A stretch of DNA of 64,000 nucleotides. Origin: Malachius bipustulatus. Taxonomy: Eukaryota; Arthropoda; Insecta; Coleoptera; Melyridae. The position numbers were made by a program, and so were the translations under genes. Where the stretch lies: contig OU342638.1 of NCBI GenBank assembly GCA_910589415.1, positions 38,041,579 through 38,105,578 of the forward strand, written 5' to 3'. How positions within the stretch are numbered: the stretch's first letter is position 1; each line of letters opens with the position of its first letter. Positions 49,226 through 59,902 of this stretch are shown in pieces. Under the pieces are notes generated by a model, which saw only the letters and a program-made list of their open reading frames with translations, did no database searches and was not told the origin of the DNA.

Positions 49226-52200
49226 TTACTGACAGGGTAATGGGCAGAGCTTGACTAAGGGTCTTCGTAGAACCTTGTCGGCGAGTTTGTGTTTCTGCGG
49301 AAGTAGATCAGGATGCTTGGCTTCCATAGACAAAGGGGAATGAACCAAACGACCACCTGCTCGAAATATCCTGTCAGCATCAATGAAAGGCGATAATTTC
49401 TGTAAATATTTTGGGCACAACTGTCCCTTGCGTATCTGAGCAGTTTCAGATTTGAAATATGAGGACTGAACGTCCTTGACCCTGACCAGTAAGGCTTGGT
49501 GTAAATCAGCATCAGTTAAAGTGAGTGACTTTCGATCGTGTCCTCGAGCGTTCTGGACAAATCGAAACCAATATGCCAGGATGCGTTGTATTTTTAGTAG
49601 CGAAGAATGTTGAAGAAGTAAACGATCTACAATAGAAGTACTTACTTCAGCGAGTAAAGAAACGACCTTGCCCTCAGGCAGAGAGTCAGCGGAGATAGCG
49701 GAAACGAGAAGATCGTCAGGCCACATGGATGGCGGTTCTTTAAGCCAAGGAGGCCCCGCCCACCAAAGGGAACATGACAACAACAGCTCTTGCGAAAGAC
49801 CTCGAGAAGCGGGATCAGCGGGATTGTCAGCTGACCTGACATGGCGCCAAGAGGCGTCGCAGAATGCGTGCAGTTGACACTCGACGAAAGATTGCGGTTT
49901 AAGACACCGATTTATCTTTACGTGAGACAGCTGCGATAAAGAGACCTTATAGTTCTGCCATTGAGAACATATTTCAGCCGGCGGTAATTCATCCCAGCCC
50001 AATGCCAAAGACCATAGGCGCTGGATGAGATGTTTAGCGAAGAATGTTAAAGGTGACAGAAACCCCAGAGGATCATAGATACGGGCAACTTCCGATAAAA
50101 TAGATCTCTTGGAGCACTGTGTGTGGACGGCGTTGACATGAAAGGTGAAAACGTCCGGATTGGACTGCCACTGGAGGCCAAGAATTTTAAAAATCATTTC
50201 TGCGTCTGGATCAAAATTAGACGAACTGGTCTGACGATGATCCTCAGGAATACCATCCAACACAGCTGCGTGATTAGACGCCCACTTACGGAGCTCAAAG
50301 CCACCTGAACTCAATAACTGGACAATCTCGTCCCTAAGTTTTATGGCGGAAGCGATGTCATCGGCACCCAATGCCAAATCGTCCACGTAAAGACTATTAT
50401 TAATGGCACGAGAGGCTAGCGGGAATTGATTTTGACCTTCTTTTGCTAATTGTAGCAAACAGCGAATCGCCAAGTAAGGACTACTTGACACCCCATAGGT
50501 GACGGTATTCAAGGAATAAGTCTCGACGGGGTCCTGCGGCGAAAATCTCCAGCGAATCATTTGAAATACGCGATGAGGCGGAGAGACAAAAATTTGTCTA
50601 TACATTTGGCGGATGTCGCATGTAAAAACATAGTTGTACAAGCGAAAGCGTAAGAGTATAACTGAAATATCTGATTGAAGCTTGCTTCCAGTGAGCAAAC
50701 ATGCGTTCAATGAAGTTCCGTTTTCGGCGTTGGCAGACGCGTCGAAAACTACGCGTATCTTTGCGGTGCTGCCTTCTGTTTTCAGAACGCAGTGATGCGG
50801 GATAAAATAGCAGTTATCAGGCGGCGGTGGAGTAGAAAGCTTAGTCATGTGACCAGCATCTAAGTAGTCGCGCATAAAGTTGTGATAAAGATCACGTACC
50901 GAAGGTTGCTTCGATAGTCGACGTTCAAGTGCCAATAATCGGCGATCGGCCATTTTGAGTGACCCAGGAAACGACGGCGGCGACGACTTAGACTCCTTAA
51001 AGGGGAGACAGACTCCGAAACGACCAGAGGGCGCACGGTACTGCGTATTTGTGAAATGATCCTCCGCCTGTTTATCTTCAGGCGACAGGATTGAGCGATT
51101 GGGGATGTCCTCCAACTTCCAGAATTCTCTCAACGTGTCATTAAGACAAGATTCGGTCGAGACAAAAAAAGAATGCACCTTATGCGTTGTGCTGGAAGAA
51201 GTGGGACCTAAAAGTATCCAACCAAAGATTGTGTTCATAGCAGCAGGTCTCGTACCATCGCCAGATATGACACCCTCTTTGACTATGCGGGAAAAGACTT
51301 CAGCCCCGAGGAGCATATCCACGGGACCGGGAGAATGCCACAAGGGATCAGCGAGTTTCAAGTTTTCGAAACAATGAATATTTGAAAGCGGACTAGTCGG
51401 TAACTCCGAGCAGATAGAGGGTAACACCATGGCAGCGACACCCAAATTGGTAGAAGATCCATCCGGACGGATTGAACAATTTACATATCCGTGCGCAGAG
51501 GAGATAGCGGAATGACCCACTCCAGTTATGGACGATGAAGATGGAATGAGTTCAAGAGCGAGACGCTTACGACATCTTTCTGTCATGAAGCTAGTTTGAC
51601 TGCCCGAATCACAGAGGGCTCGAACAGATTGGTAATTTCCCCACTTATCACGGACCTGGAACCGCACCGTGGCCAGTAATATCGATTGAGGAGTACCTAA
51701 AGCTTCGCCAATGGAAGACATGGCAAGTGGTGGCGAAGAATGCGGATTAAAAGAACTTGTTGCGGAAGACTCATTTGGAGTTTGAACTTCTTTGTTAGAA
51801 ATTCTGTCGTCATTTTCCTTAAAGAAATGCAGTAGAGTGTGGTGCTTACTTGAGCAATGTCTGCATGTGGATGTAGAGCGACAAGAGGAGAACGAATGCA
51901 CCGAACTCAGGCAGTTCGTGCATAGGTTAGCGGATTTGACAAATGTAAATCTATTATGAGGAGATAATCCTAAAAATGCGGTACACCTTTGAAGTGTGTG
52001 CGACTTGGAGCGACAATGCGAACAATAAATAAAATGAGCGGCGTTGGGAGACTCGCGAGTGGTAGACACCATCATCACGTGAGGACTACGTCTGTCCTCA
52101 GTGCGCCAGTTCACCTTCCCTTTATTGGAATGTGATGGCTGTTGCTTGAAAGAAGATGTGGCTGGAGAACTCAAGGCATGTGTCTCCAGTGCTCGACACT

Positions 52201-53107
52201 GATTGGTCAAAAAAGTAAAAAGATCCTCATAAAGAGGGAAGTCTTCTTGCGCGAATTTCAATTCAAATCGCTTGCGAGTCGAGTCATCGGTCTTCTGAAG
52301 AAGCCAATTTAGCATAGTGAAATTCCACAAATCAACTTGCGGGAATTTCTGGAGCGCGGCGGTATTCTCGGTAAAAGAATTGAGAAGATCTCTCATGGAG
52401 TGCGTTGAGTCTGGACGACACTTGGGCGCATTAGCAATAGCATTCCAATAATAGGTAGCTAAGATTCTGTCATTCTGATAGCGATCAATCAAAGTACGAT
52501 AAGCGATGACATAATTTTCTTCGGTTAAAGGCAAGTGACGAACGAGATCCAGAGGTTCCTTTGACAGCGTAGAAATTAGATATTGGAATTTATCTATTGA
52601 GGATAAATCGGAATTATTATGGATAAGCGAGTTAAAAATGTCATAGAAAGAATGCCATAATTTGAGGTCTCCATCAAAACGGGGAAGATCAATTTTAGGA
52701 AGACGCACATTGCATCGAGTTCCACCCACTGACTCTAGCGACCCATTCGAACCTCGCCCATCTGGCAAGACAGCGTCAGGTTTCCCAACCAAGGAGTCAG
52801 AATCTTTAACCTTAGGTTCTGATTGCGATAGACGTAACTGAATACCTTTAATTCCAAAATATACCCCATCAATTTGAGCGATTTGATCGCAGAACAATTT
52901 CCACTGATCTGATGTTTCATCAACTAGCGTGTCTGTAATGACTAAATGAAACCCCCTGTATAGACTTTCTGCTGAGTCTAAAGCTGCGAGAAATTTAAAT
53001 TTTTCGTCAACAGATGTACCTGCATTCGAACCTAAATCTAAAATCGACTGTAGCCTAGACAACATAATTTTGCCGGTAGACAAAGCCTTTTCCATTGTGA
53101 GAGACAT
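49226..53107 (-). CDS. BEL/Pao Gag-Pol polyprotein with two in-frame internal deletions
   Basis: A 1293-residue frame. It starts at the first in-frame ATG after the leader and ends about 205 bp before the 3' LTR. Domains in order: Gag-like DUF1759 region (about 138-285, with PKIDLPRFDGD); three zinc knuckles (362-375 and 396-409 as CX2CX4HX4C, 415-427 ending CX2CX4HX3H); aspartic protease (about 480-605, active-site DSGS at 500-503); reverse transcriptase (about 770-950, first Asp in TCDIRQMYR at 831, YVDD at 907-910); start of the A17/RNase H region (1000-1086). At 1086 the text jumps from FCDAS straight to WRHVRSADNPADPASRG, skipping most of RNase H (junction near 49849/49850). The integrase N-terminal region runs to KHKLADK (about 1279), then joins LRRPLVKLCPLP, which resembles the usual Pol C-terminus (junction near 49270/49271). 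The integrase catalytic core is absent. Family members are normally several hundred residues longer. There is no stop or frameshift in the retained part. Confidence 0.93.
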   Translation of the reverse strand: MSLTMEKALSTGKIMLSRLQSILDLGSNAGTSVDEKFKFLAALDSAESLYRGFHLVITDTLVDETSDQWKLFCDQIAQIDGVYFGIKGIQLRLSQSEPKVKDSDSLVGKPDAVLPDGRGSNGSLESVGGTRCNVRLPKIDLPRFDGDLKLWHSFYDIFNSLIHNNSDLSSIDKFQYLISTLSKEPLDLVRHLPLTEENYVIAYRTLIDRYQNDRILATYYWNAIANAPKCRPDSTHSMRDLLNSFTENTAALQKFPQVDLWNFTMLNWLLQKTDDSTRKRFELKFAQEDFPLYEDLFTFLTNQCRALETHALSSPATSSFKQQPSHSNKGKVNWRTEDRRSPHVMMVSTTRESPNAAHFIYCSHCRSKSHTLQRCTAFLGLSPHNRFTFVKSANLCTNCLSSVHSFSSCRSTSTCRHCSSKHHTLLHFFKENDDRISNKEVQTPNESSATSSFNPHSSPPLAMSSIGEALGTPQSILLATVRFQVRDKWGNYQSVRALCDSGSQTSFMTERCRKRLALELIPSSSSITGVGHSAISSAHGYVNCSIRPDGSSTNLGVAAMVLPSICSELPTSPLSNIHCFENLKLADPLWHSPGPVDMLLGAEVFSRIVKEGVISGDGTRPAAMNTIFGWILLGPTSSSTTHKVHSFFVSTESCLNDTLREFWKLEDIPNRSILSPEDKQAEDHFTNTQYRAPSGRFGVCLPFKESKSSPPSFPGSLKMADRRLLALERRLSKQPSVRDLYHNFMRDYLDAGHMTKLSTPPPPDNCYFIPHHCVLKTEGSTAKIRVVFDASANAENGTSLNACLLTGSKLQSDISVILLRFRLYNYVFTCDIRQMYRQIFVSPPHRVFQMIRWRFSPQDPVETYSLNTVTYGVSSSPYLAIRCLLQLAKEGQNQFPLASRAINNSLYVDDLALGADDIASAIKLRDEIVQLLSSGGFELRKWASNHAAVLDGIPEDHRQTSSSNFDPDAEMIFKILGLQWQSNPDVFTFHVNAVHTQCSKRSILSEVARIYDPLGFLSPLTFFAKHLIQRLWSLALGWDELPPAEICSQWQNYKVSLSQLSHVKINRCLKPQSFVECQLHAFCDASWRHVRSADNPADPASRGLSQELLLSCSLWWAGPPWLKEPPSMWPDDLLVSAISADSLPEGKVVSLLAEVSTSIVDRLLLQHSSLLKIQRILAYWFRFVQNARGHDRKSLTLTDADLHQALLVRVKDVQSSYFKSETAQIRKGQLCPKYLQKLSPFIDADRIFRAGGRLVHSPLSMEAKHPDLLPQKHKLADKVLRRPLVKLCPLPCQ

Positions 53108-53842
53108 AGCGAATTAGCGAATTAATAAAAGTTAAATTTTCTCAATTGAAAATGCGAGTAAAGAAGGATGATGCGTGAATAATAGAATTATTCTTCTCTG
53201 AACTTATAGGTATATAAGTATATACCTACCGACACCAACACCAACTCAGCTTGAAAATAATCAATAATTTCCAAACCAGTATACCACCTCGACGTAATAT
53301 TTCCGGAGACCGGGATTAGTAAAATTGTTAAAAGTTGCCTGCACGTGCAAGGTGCAAACACAGTAGCGAGAGAGAATAAAACGTAGTGGTGTGAGGTGAG
53401 ACGAGGACGGGTTTTTATTACCCCAAGGCAGACTACACTTTTCAAGCAAGGGGTGTGGGTACAAAATATTCACCAAATATTTTTCAGCAATACGTATAGG
53501 TACCTAATTAATTAAGATCGATCGAATAGTTATTACATGCGGTAATTATTTTCTAGAATGCAATATTCTAAACACAATTACAATTAAAGAATGATGAAAT
53601 TTACAAATTTGTAGCAAGTTAACAAATGCTGTAATTTCGCGATGAAGTTATTTAATTAATAACTTCGTGACTTCGAAAAAATGAAAAACAAGTATCTATA
53701 GCTTATTTTTGCGAATAACAAGTGCGGAAAGTAAATAATCAATGCAAAGTAACTTATTGCATTGAAATTTTGACAAAATGAAATGCGAATGATTTTTTTT
53801 TGAAATGTGATTAATTGATCTGATTTCAATTAATGACTTAAA
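53108..53842 (-). other. BEL 5' leader
   Basis: About 735 bp between the primer site and the Gag-Pol start, AT-rich. Short open frames here do not resemble known proteins. This is the expected position for packaging and dimerisation signals, but none can be identified by eye. Confidence 0.7.
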
Positions 53843-53859
53843 TCCGGCTCGAAGGACCA
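53843..53859 (-). other. primer-binding site, tRNA-Tyr
   Basis: On the element strand TGGTCCTTCGAGCCGGA begins one base inside the 5' LTR. It is complementary to a tRNA 3' end of the form TCCGGCTCGAAGGACCA, whose acceptor stem (CCTTCGA partner) is that of eukaryotic tRNA-Tyr. The tRNA identity is from general knowledge of tRNA-Tyr sequences. Confidence 0.85.
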
Positions 53860-53860
53860 A

Positions 53861-54271
53861 TGTTTGGGGTTCTTATCACAGACGCAATTATATTTTTACG
53901 ACCTGTCTAAGACGCCGGCGGTAGGGTACAGAAAACAGCTTTAGTTCCTGTAATTCCCAATAAACGCGGATTAATGAATAGTGGCGGTGTAGCGATAAAT
54001 GCGGGTAAAGAATTATATATTGATAAGGATAAGAAATAATTAGGAAAAAACAAGCGGGTACTTACAATTGGATGACAACAGCGAGCGTGCGAATATAGCG
54101 GAGCGCGGAGCGATATTTTTGCGTGCGACCGTCTCGAAGTCTTAATCTTGAGTCTCTTTGGTCACCTGTAGGTTCTTCCTTCAGGGGTGCGGGGCGAGTA
54201 TCGATGCGTCGTATTGCACTATGCCGTCCGGACCACAGGCGGGTGTAGGAACGGGAAGTGGGGACGGAACA
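53861..54271 (-). repeat. BEL 5' LTR (411 bp)
   Basis: Same length and, as far as I can read, same sequence as the LTR at 48610-49020. Followed on the plus strand by the AAAAT target duplication. Confidence 0.95.
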
Positions 54272-54276
54272 AAAAT
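54272..54276. repeat. target-site duplication, right copy
   Basis: AAAAT, matching 48605-48609. A 5-bp duplication is usual for BEL/Pao integration. Confidence 0.9.
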
Positions 54277-54735
54277 CATTTATTTTTTTTAGGGGGTCCC
54301 CCCAGAAGTTATTGGAAACAGTGTTGCCACACCAAACAAAAATTTCTTTTTCCGTGAGAAATTTTGAGAAACTAGGATTTTTTCAGGAACCCCCAGAAGT
54401 TATTGGAAGCAGTGTTGCCACATCGTACAAAAATTTCCTTTTCTGAGAGAATTCTTGAAAAACTCTGTGAAATAAACGCATAGAGTTGTAAATTTTAGAA
54501 AGCATTGTTGTCGTTTCATGTCATCGTTTCTCTTACGAAAATTCTCTAAGAATTTCGAAAAAATCGTTTGTTTTAAGTGCGCTGTTGCCGTTTCTTTTCT
54601 TGAGGAATTCATTAAACTTTCTTAAATCGTTTAACTTTTTTTAATTTTTTTTTAGAAGAAGAATCTTCAATAAGTAATGGGAAGCGGTGTTGCCATATCG
54701 TGAAAATTTTCTTTCTCTCCGAGAAATTGCTTTAT
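54277..54735 (+). repeat. 354-bp satellite, continuation after the BEL insertion
   Basis: Continues the unit interrupted at 48609: CCCCCCAGAAGTTATTGGAA, two GTGTTGCCACA boxes (54320, 54411), CATTGTTGTCGTTTCATG (about 54503) and GTGCGCTGTTGCCG (about 54577). More diverged than the two near-identical units on the left. Confidence 0.9.
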
Positions 54736-56440
54736 TGTTGAAGCGCTGTCCGTTACTATTCCAGAACACAAACTGACTGATTACGGAGCAATGTATGGTC
54801 ACTTCAGAGCTCACCATATTTCTCTGGGTCGTTTTTAGACGCCATTATGACTATTACGCTGATGTCCACACTACATATGTTTTTATGAACGATTAACTGC
54901 TGGGATAATAATTGTGAATCGGGAACAAGAACAGCTCAGTTAAAAAAAAAAAATGTAATTTCGTTCGATACACGAATTCTCTCCAAAGTTAATTCCCCGG
55001 AATTAAGCGGTTAAGTGGTGGAAAAAAATCCGCTGAATACATAATTCCCTGCTCTCATCGGATCGGGGGCGGTTCGCTCGCTCGTCACCCTACCTCACCC
55101 CCTCCCCCGCCACCCGAACGAAACGCCAGCGCTGTCAACAGCGTTATAAAATTAATGCCCGAAACGTAACGACGTGGCACCCGGACCGCAGATTATCATC
55201 GATTAAGAGAGAATCCGGCAGCGGGCGCCCCCCCGAGCCCCGACTACATACTTGAATGAAATTCCGACGTCGACGTTATAAAATTAGGCCGGTATCTGAA
55301 TTTTATAAGGTCAGAGGGGAATATTTCACGTCGCTTGACGGACGCCGTACGGAGAGATAACGGGGGCGGAAAATTCTCGAGGAAAAAAAGTAATTTCCGG
55401 GTAGGGGAGGGGGTGGTTTTCTGTTCCGCTACGACGGCCGCCACTTTGATCAATTTTGCAAAGCCTCCCGGCGGGCAGACGGATTTGCCTTATCCCCGTT
55501 ATTATGAAACATCAATGCCACGTTGCCGGCTGTTCGTGTGTACTTGTTTGTTTGTTTAGACGCAAATGCTTCTTAAAACCTCACACGCTGACAATCTCAA
55601 AAAAACATCACGATCACTTTTATCTTGTTTTTTTAAGAGGGTTTTACCATTGGAACAAAAGACGCACCTAATCGTCCTAATAAAAACGTAAAACGGCAAC
55701 GCTGTTAATTTTTCTCTCATAATATGCATAGGTAGATCCCCGGGGCGCGGAATATAGATTCATAGCTTTCCCTGCCTAACTCGATTCTAACTCTAAGTGA
55801 GTCGGTCGTTAGAAGAAAAATCCCGTCTCTCTCGGTCCCCCTTCCCCTCTCTCCCCCTAAAGACCGTCATATTGTTTTACGCCTGTTTACCGCGCGGAAT
55901 ACAAACAAGCTCGGGCCGGTTCCGTTTCCATCATCGGATCCTCGTTGGGAACGGCATTTCCATAATCTTGTCTTATTACTCGGGAAATTCGTGACCCTCT
56001 CGTGGGGCCACGAGTGGAACGCCCTCGGGCTTAATTCGAAGAGTTATTACCCGAGCTCGGTAGAGAGTGGAGTTGAGAGGGGCGGTGGTGGTAGTGGTAG
56101 TGGTGCGAGTACCACTTTTCGGGACTCGAGAAAAGAGCGTTTTTTCTCTTTACGTTCCGGATCCTGGATGACGGGAACGGGGTGCTTCTGTCGCGGTTTT
56201 TCCCGTAATCTGGACGGGAGATCTGTGAGTGAATTACTCCTGGAGGGCGAGATAAGAGCTTGGCCGAGGTTTGACTGGGGGGATTATTTTTTCTCCGCGC
56301 TCTTATCGGGACAGAGATCGCTATAAATAACCGGGAATGAGCAAGAATAAAAAAAAGCGTTAAATATTAAATGGAAGGAATTAAAACGCTACTTTATGCC
56401 CGGCAACAAAAGGAAAGATAAGTTTATCGCGTAAGCTTAA
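54736..56440. other. unique GC-rich island between inverted satellite arms
   Basis: About 1.7 kb of unique sequence, with C-rich and G-rich runs near 55070-55110, 55225 and 55400. Open frames (for example 55991-56326 plus, with a Gly/Ser run) show no recognised domain. Confidence 0.5.
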
Positions 56441-58400
56441 ACACCTAAGCAGCTTAAAATTTCTCAAGATTTCTCTCAGGGAAATAACTTCCAATAACTT
56501 TTTGAGGATTCTTCTTCTTCTAAAAAAAAATTAAAAACAATTAAACGATCTTAGAAGGTTTCATAATTTCACCAAGGAACGAAACGGCAACAGCGCACTT
56601 AAAACAAATGATTACCTATAAGGATTTTTTCGTAACTTTTCGAGAATTTTCGCAAGAGAAACGAGTGCATGAAACGACAACAACCCTTTCCAAATTTTTA
56701 GGCGTTTTTTCTTCGCAATTTCTGAAGATTTCTCTCAGAGAAGGAAATTTTTCACGATATGGCAACACCGCTTCCTATAACTTATAAAGGATTCAATAAT
56801 TTTTTTTTAATTAAACGGTTTTAAGGTTGAGTAATTTCTCCAAGAAACGAAACAGTAACAGCGCCCTCAACACAAACGATTCAAGGAATTTTTCGTCAAG
56901 AAAATCGAGTCCATGAAACGACAACAACGCTTTCCAAAATTTACAATTCTAGGCGTTTTAATTTCACACTTTCTCAAGAATTCTCTCAGAGTATTAGGAA
57001 CTTTTTGTACGATGCGGCAACACTGCTTACAGCTTTTGGGGGATTTCTGAAAAAAAAAATTCACAGTTTCTATAAATTTCTCACGGAGAAAGGAATTTGT
57101 GTACGATGAGGCAACACTGTTTCCAACAACTTCTGGGGGATTCCCCTAAAAAAAATTAAATGATTCTAGAACTTGGAATTATTTCTCCATGAAACGAAAC
57201 GACAACAGCGCTCCTAAAACAAATGGCTTAAATTTTTTTTTGTAATTTTTCGAAAATTTTCGCAAGAGTGCCCGAAATGACAACAACGCTTCCTAAAATT
57301 TACAATTCCAGGAGTTTTTATTTCATAGAGTTTCTCAAATTCTCTCAGAGAAGGGAATTTTTGTACGATATGGCAACACCGCTTCCAATATCTTAATGGA
57401 TTATTCCAAAAAAAAATTCAAATAATTGGACGATTTCAGAGAGTTGGATAATTTCTCCAAGGAACGAAACGGCAACAGCCGACTTAAAACCAACAATTTA
57501 AGGATTTTTTCGTGTAACTCTTCAAGAATTTTCGCCAGAGAAACGAGTGCACGAAACGACAACAATGCTTTCCAAAATTTTAGGCGTTTTCAAATCGCAG
57601 TTTTTCAAGATTTCTCTCAGAGAAGGAAATTTTTGTACGATGTGGCAACACTGCTTCCAATAACTTCTGGGGGTTCCTGAAAAAATTCACAGTTTCTCTA
57701 AATTTCTCACGGAGAAAGAAATTGTTGTACGATGTGGCAACACTGTTTCCAACAACTTCTGGGGGATTCCCCTAAAAAATAATTAAATGATTTTAGAACT
57801 TGGAATTATTCCTCCAAGTAACGAAACGGCAACAGCGCTCCTAAAGCAAACGATTTAAGGATTTTTTCGTAACTATTTGAGAATTTTCTCAAGAGAAACG
57901 AGTGCATGAAACGACAACAACGCTTTCCAAAATTTTAGGCGTTTTTAAATCGCATTTTTTAAGATATTTTGTACGATGTGGCAACACCGCTTCCAATAAT
58001 TTATTGAGGATTCTTCTTCTAAAAAAAATAAATAAAAACAATTTAACGATTTCAAAAGATTGAATAATTTCTCCTAGAAATGAAACGGATATTATGTACG
58101 AAGCGGCAACAGAGCTTCTAGAACAATTGAAATTTTTACCATTTATCAATCAAGAATTTCTCTAAAAGGGGGAATTTTCGCATAATAACGAAACAACGCT
58201 AACGAGACTGGACATTTTTTGACAAATCTGACAGCGTTTCTAATCCTCAAGACTTTTCAGATGAACCGGCAACGTCGCTTTTTCTCAACCCTCATAGAAT
58301 TTTTACACTACATCTTGCAACATCGCTTTTTTGACATGAAAATATCGCAACGTCGTTGAATTCATAAGTCACATTCTTGCAACGTTGTTTTTTGATCACA
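56441..58400 (-). repeat. 354-bp satellite, reverse arm, diverged
   Basis: Reverse-complement relatives of the units at 47.5-54.7 kb: GAAACGGCAACAGCGC (56582, 57466, 57826), GTGCATGAAACGACAACAACG (seen near 56667 and 57905; listed by position), GTACGATGTGGCAACACTG (57114 as a variant, 57634, 57735), AACTTCTGGGGGATTCCCC (57131, 57752). About five partial units. The last 250 bp (58150-58400) keeps only GCAACGTCG-like pieces. Confidence 0.88.
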
Positions 58401-59115
58401 ATCGAATGCGCTGTTGTGAAATTTACATAATTATCGGCAATTCATGATTTTTATCACACTCTGGTAGGGCTGTCTCGCTTTTCATATTAGGAAAAATTAC
58501 ACTGATGTCAAATTTATAGGTAACCCTCAAATTTCAAACATCATAGCCCTTAAGCCAAGACATCACAATACTTATTCATCACGGTAATAAGTGTTATCGT
58601 TCTACTGCGTTTGAATCTCTTTCTCCGTTCCAGGTTTTACTTTATCATCAAGCAGTCCTCCCAGGTTATCACTCGCGTCAGCTATTCCTCGCCACACTCT
58701 TGCAACATCGATTTTTCTGTACAAAAAATGCAGTGTTGTCGAATTTATAAAATTATCGATTTTATACTAACTTGCATTCCCTCGTCCCTCCTAGTCGATT
58801 GAGGTTTCCTTCGGGAATTCTCATCACGCATAATAATAACGCTCCCTGAAACCTCGAAGCATTCCGCGCATTATCATCATCAGCACGTTCTGAATCCAAG
58901 CGATCGCAACGATACAGGATGGTCTCTATTCGATGCTGACATTGAGATCTTCCCCAAAAATCCTCGAAATTCCAGGGAAATAAATATCCTTTGAACGAAT
59001 GTGATAAACTCGTAAAAAGACAGGGTCGCCAGGAAATGGTCATTTCTGCAAGTTTTCTAATGATAATGATAATGATCGATGATCATTATCTAATTAATAA
59101 CGATTCTATAATTAT
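58401..59115. other. unique stretch
   Basis: No tandem structure. It contains a short perfect palindrome at 59068-59090 (arms GATAATGATC and GATCATTATC around GAT). No gene recognised. Confidence 0.5.
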
Positions 59116-59119
59116 AGGT

Positions 59120-59902
59120 TGTAACGGGATTAATCTTGTAACGGGATTTTCGGTATGGTAGAGATGATTCCCCAGGGATGGATAATTGCCCCCTTCTACC
59201 CGTGACAAGTCAATTAGAATAATAAAAATCTTTATTTACAATTACGATATTTACACATATCTGTACCTATTAAATTAATATTGTTGAATCCTGAACAATA
59301 TGGGCCGGCTTTGGTCCACGGCGGCCCGCCTGATTGGCGAGAGATACTGGCGTCGGTGCACGCACCTCTGTTAATTGGTCGACCTGACGGACTATTCACC
59401 TCCGGAATACGCGACGTGACGGGATTGCCGGATCGACAACTCATTACATTGCGATCCGACGTCTGGTTTACCTGGCCCTCAATACAGGCCAGGCGTCGTC
59501 TGAAAGGATCCGCCGGGACTTCACTACAGCCCCGGTTGATTCCCTGCTATGACCGGCAGTCGATAGGAGCTCAGTTCACTCTCATCGATCTCCCGACGTC
59601 CAGTTACAGCTAGGCTCGACTCATTTCATCGTCCTGCTGTAGCCGGCGGAGTACTGGACGGAGTGCACTCATTACATGCCTCCTGCTGAAGACCTCCTAG
59701 CTCAGTTCACCGGGAGGGAGAGTGGTTCTCGAGTCAGTTTCTCGGATCCATCTGACCTGCATCTCCGTTGGGTCTGCTTATATAGCCGGTGCCGGCGAGA
59801 TAACCTGCTAATCATCGCTGTAAAAACTGTATCCTTCTGATAAACCCCTCGATTAATTAAAATAAATAATAATTAACTACGAATGCCTCGGAATTCGTTA
59901 CA
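59120..59902 (-). mobile_element. solo LTR, gypsy-like
   Basis: A 783-bp segment with 6-bp inverted ends TGTAAC (59120-59125) and GTTACA (59897-59902), flanked by the 4-bp direct repeat AGGT (59116-59119 and 59903-59906). Read on the minus strand it has a TATA element (CTATATAA, near 59778-59785) and a downstream AATAAA (59231-59236), the expected LTR order. The terminal 17 bp is duplicated in tandem (TGTAACGGGATT at 59120 and again at 59137). No primer site or internal region adjoins it, so it looks like the product of LTR-LTR recombination. Open frames inside it (59281-59613 plus, 59232-59444 minus) are not genes. A 4-bp duplication suits Ty3/gypsy elements. Confidence 0.75.

Larger units (their letters stand above)
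48610..54271 (-). mobile_element. BEL/Pao LTR retrotransposon, internally deleted, recently inserted
   Basis: A 5,662-bp element on the minus strand with two 411-bp LTRs that I read as identical, TG...CA ends, a 5-bp AAAAT target duplication, a tRNA-Tyr primer site and one long Gag-Pol frame. Identical LTRs indicate a recent insertion. The insertion lies inside a 354-bp satellite unit; removing the element joins TTCTAAAAT to CATTTATTTTTT, as in intact units. The polyprotein is shorter than usual for the family because RNase H and integrase are largely missing, so the copy should be non-autonomous and may have moved using enzymes supplied by a full-length relative. Confidence 0.95.

Noticed and set aside
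49255..49512. 85-codon minus-strand frame overlapping the end of Gag-Pol
   Set aside because: It is another frame of the same DNA as the integrase N-terminal region and has no independent features.
56441..58150. TTC/GAA-rich stretches in the 354-bp satellite as further heat-shock elements
   Set aside because: TTTCTC, GAGAAA and GAGAATTC-like pieces are common, but I did not find three or more perfect units with correct two-base spacing at a fixed place.
59281..59613. 110-codon plus-strand frame
   Set aside because: It lies entirely within the solo LTR, antisense to the inferred LTR transcript.
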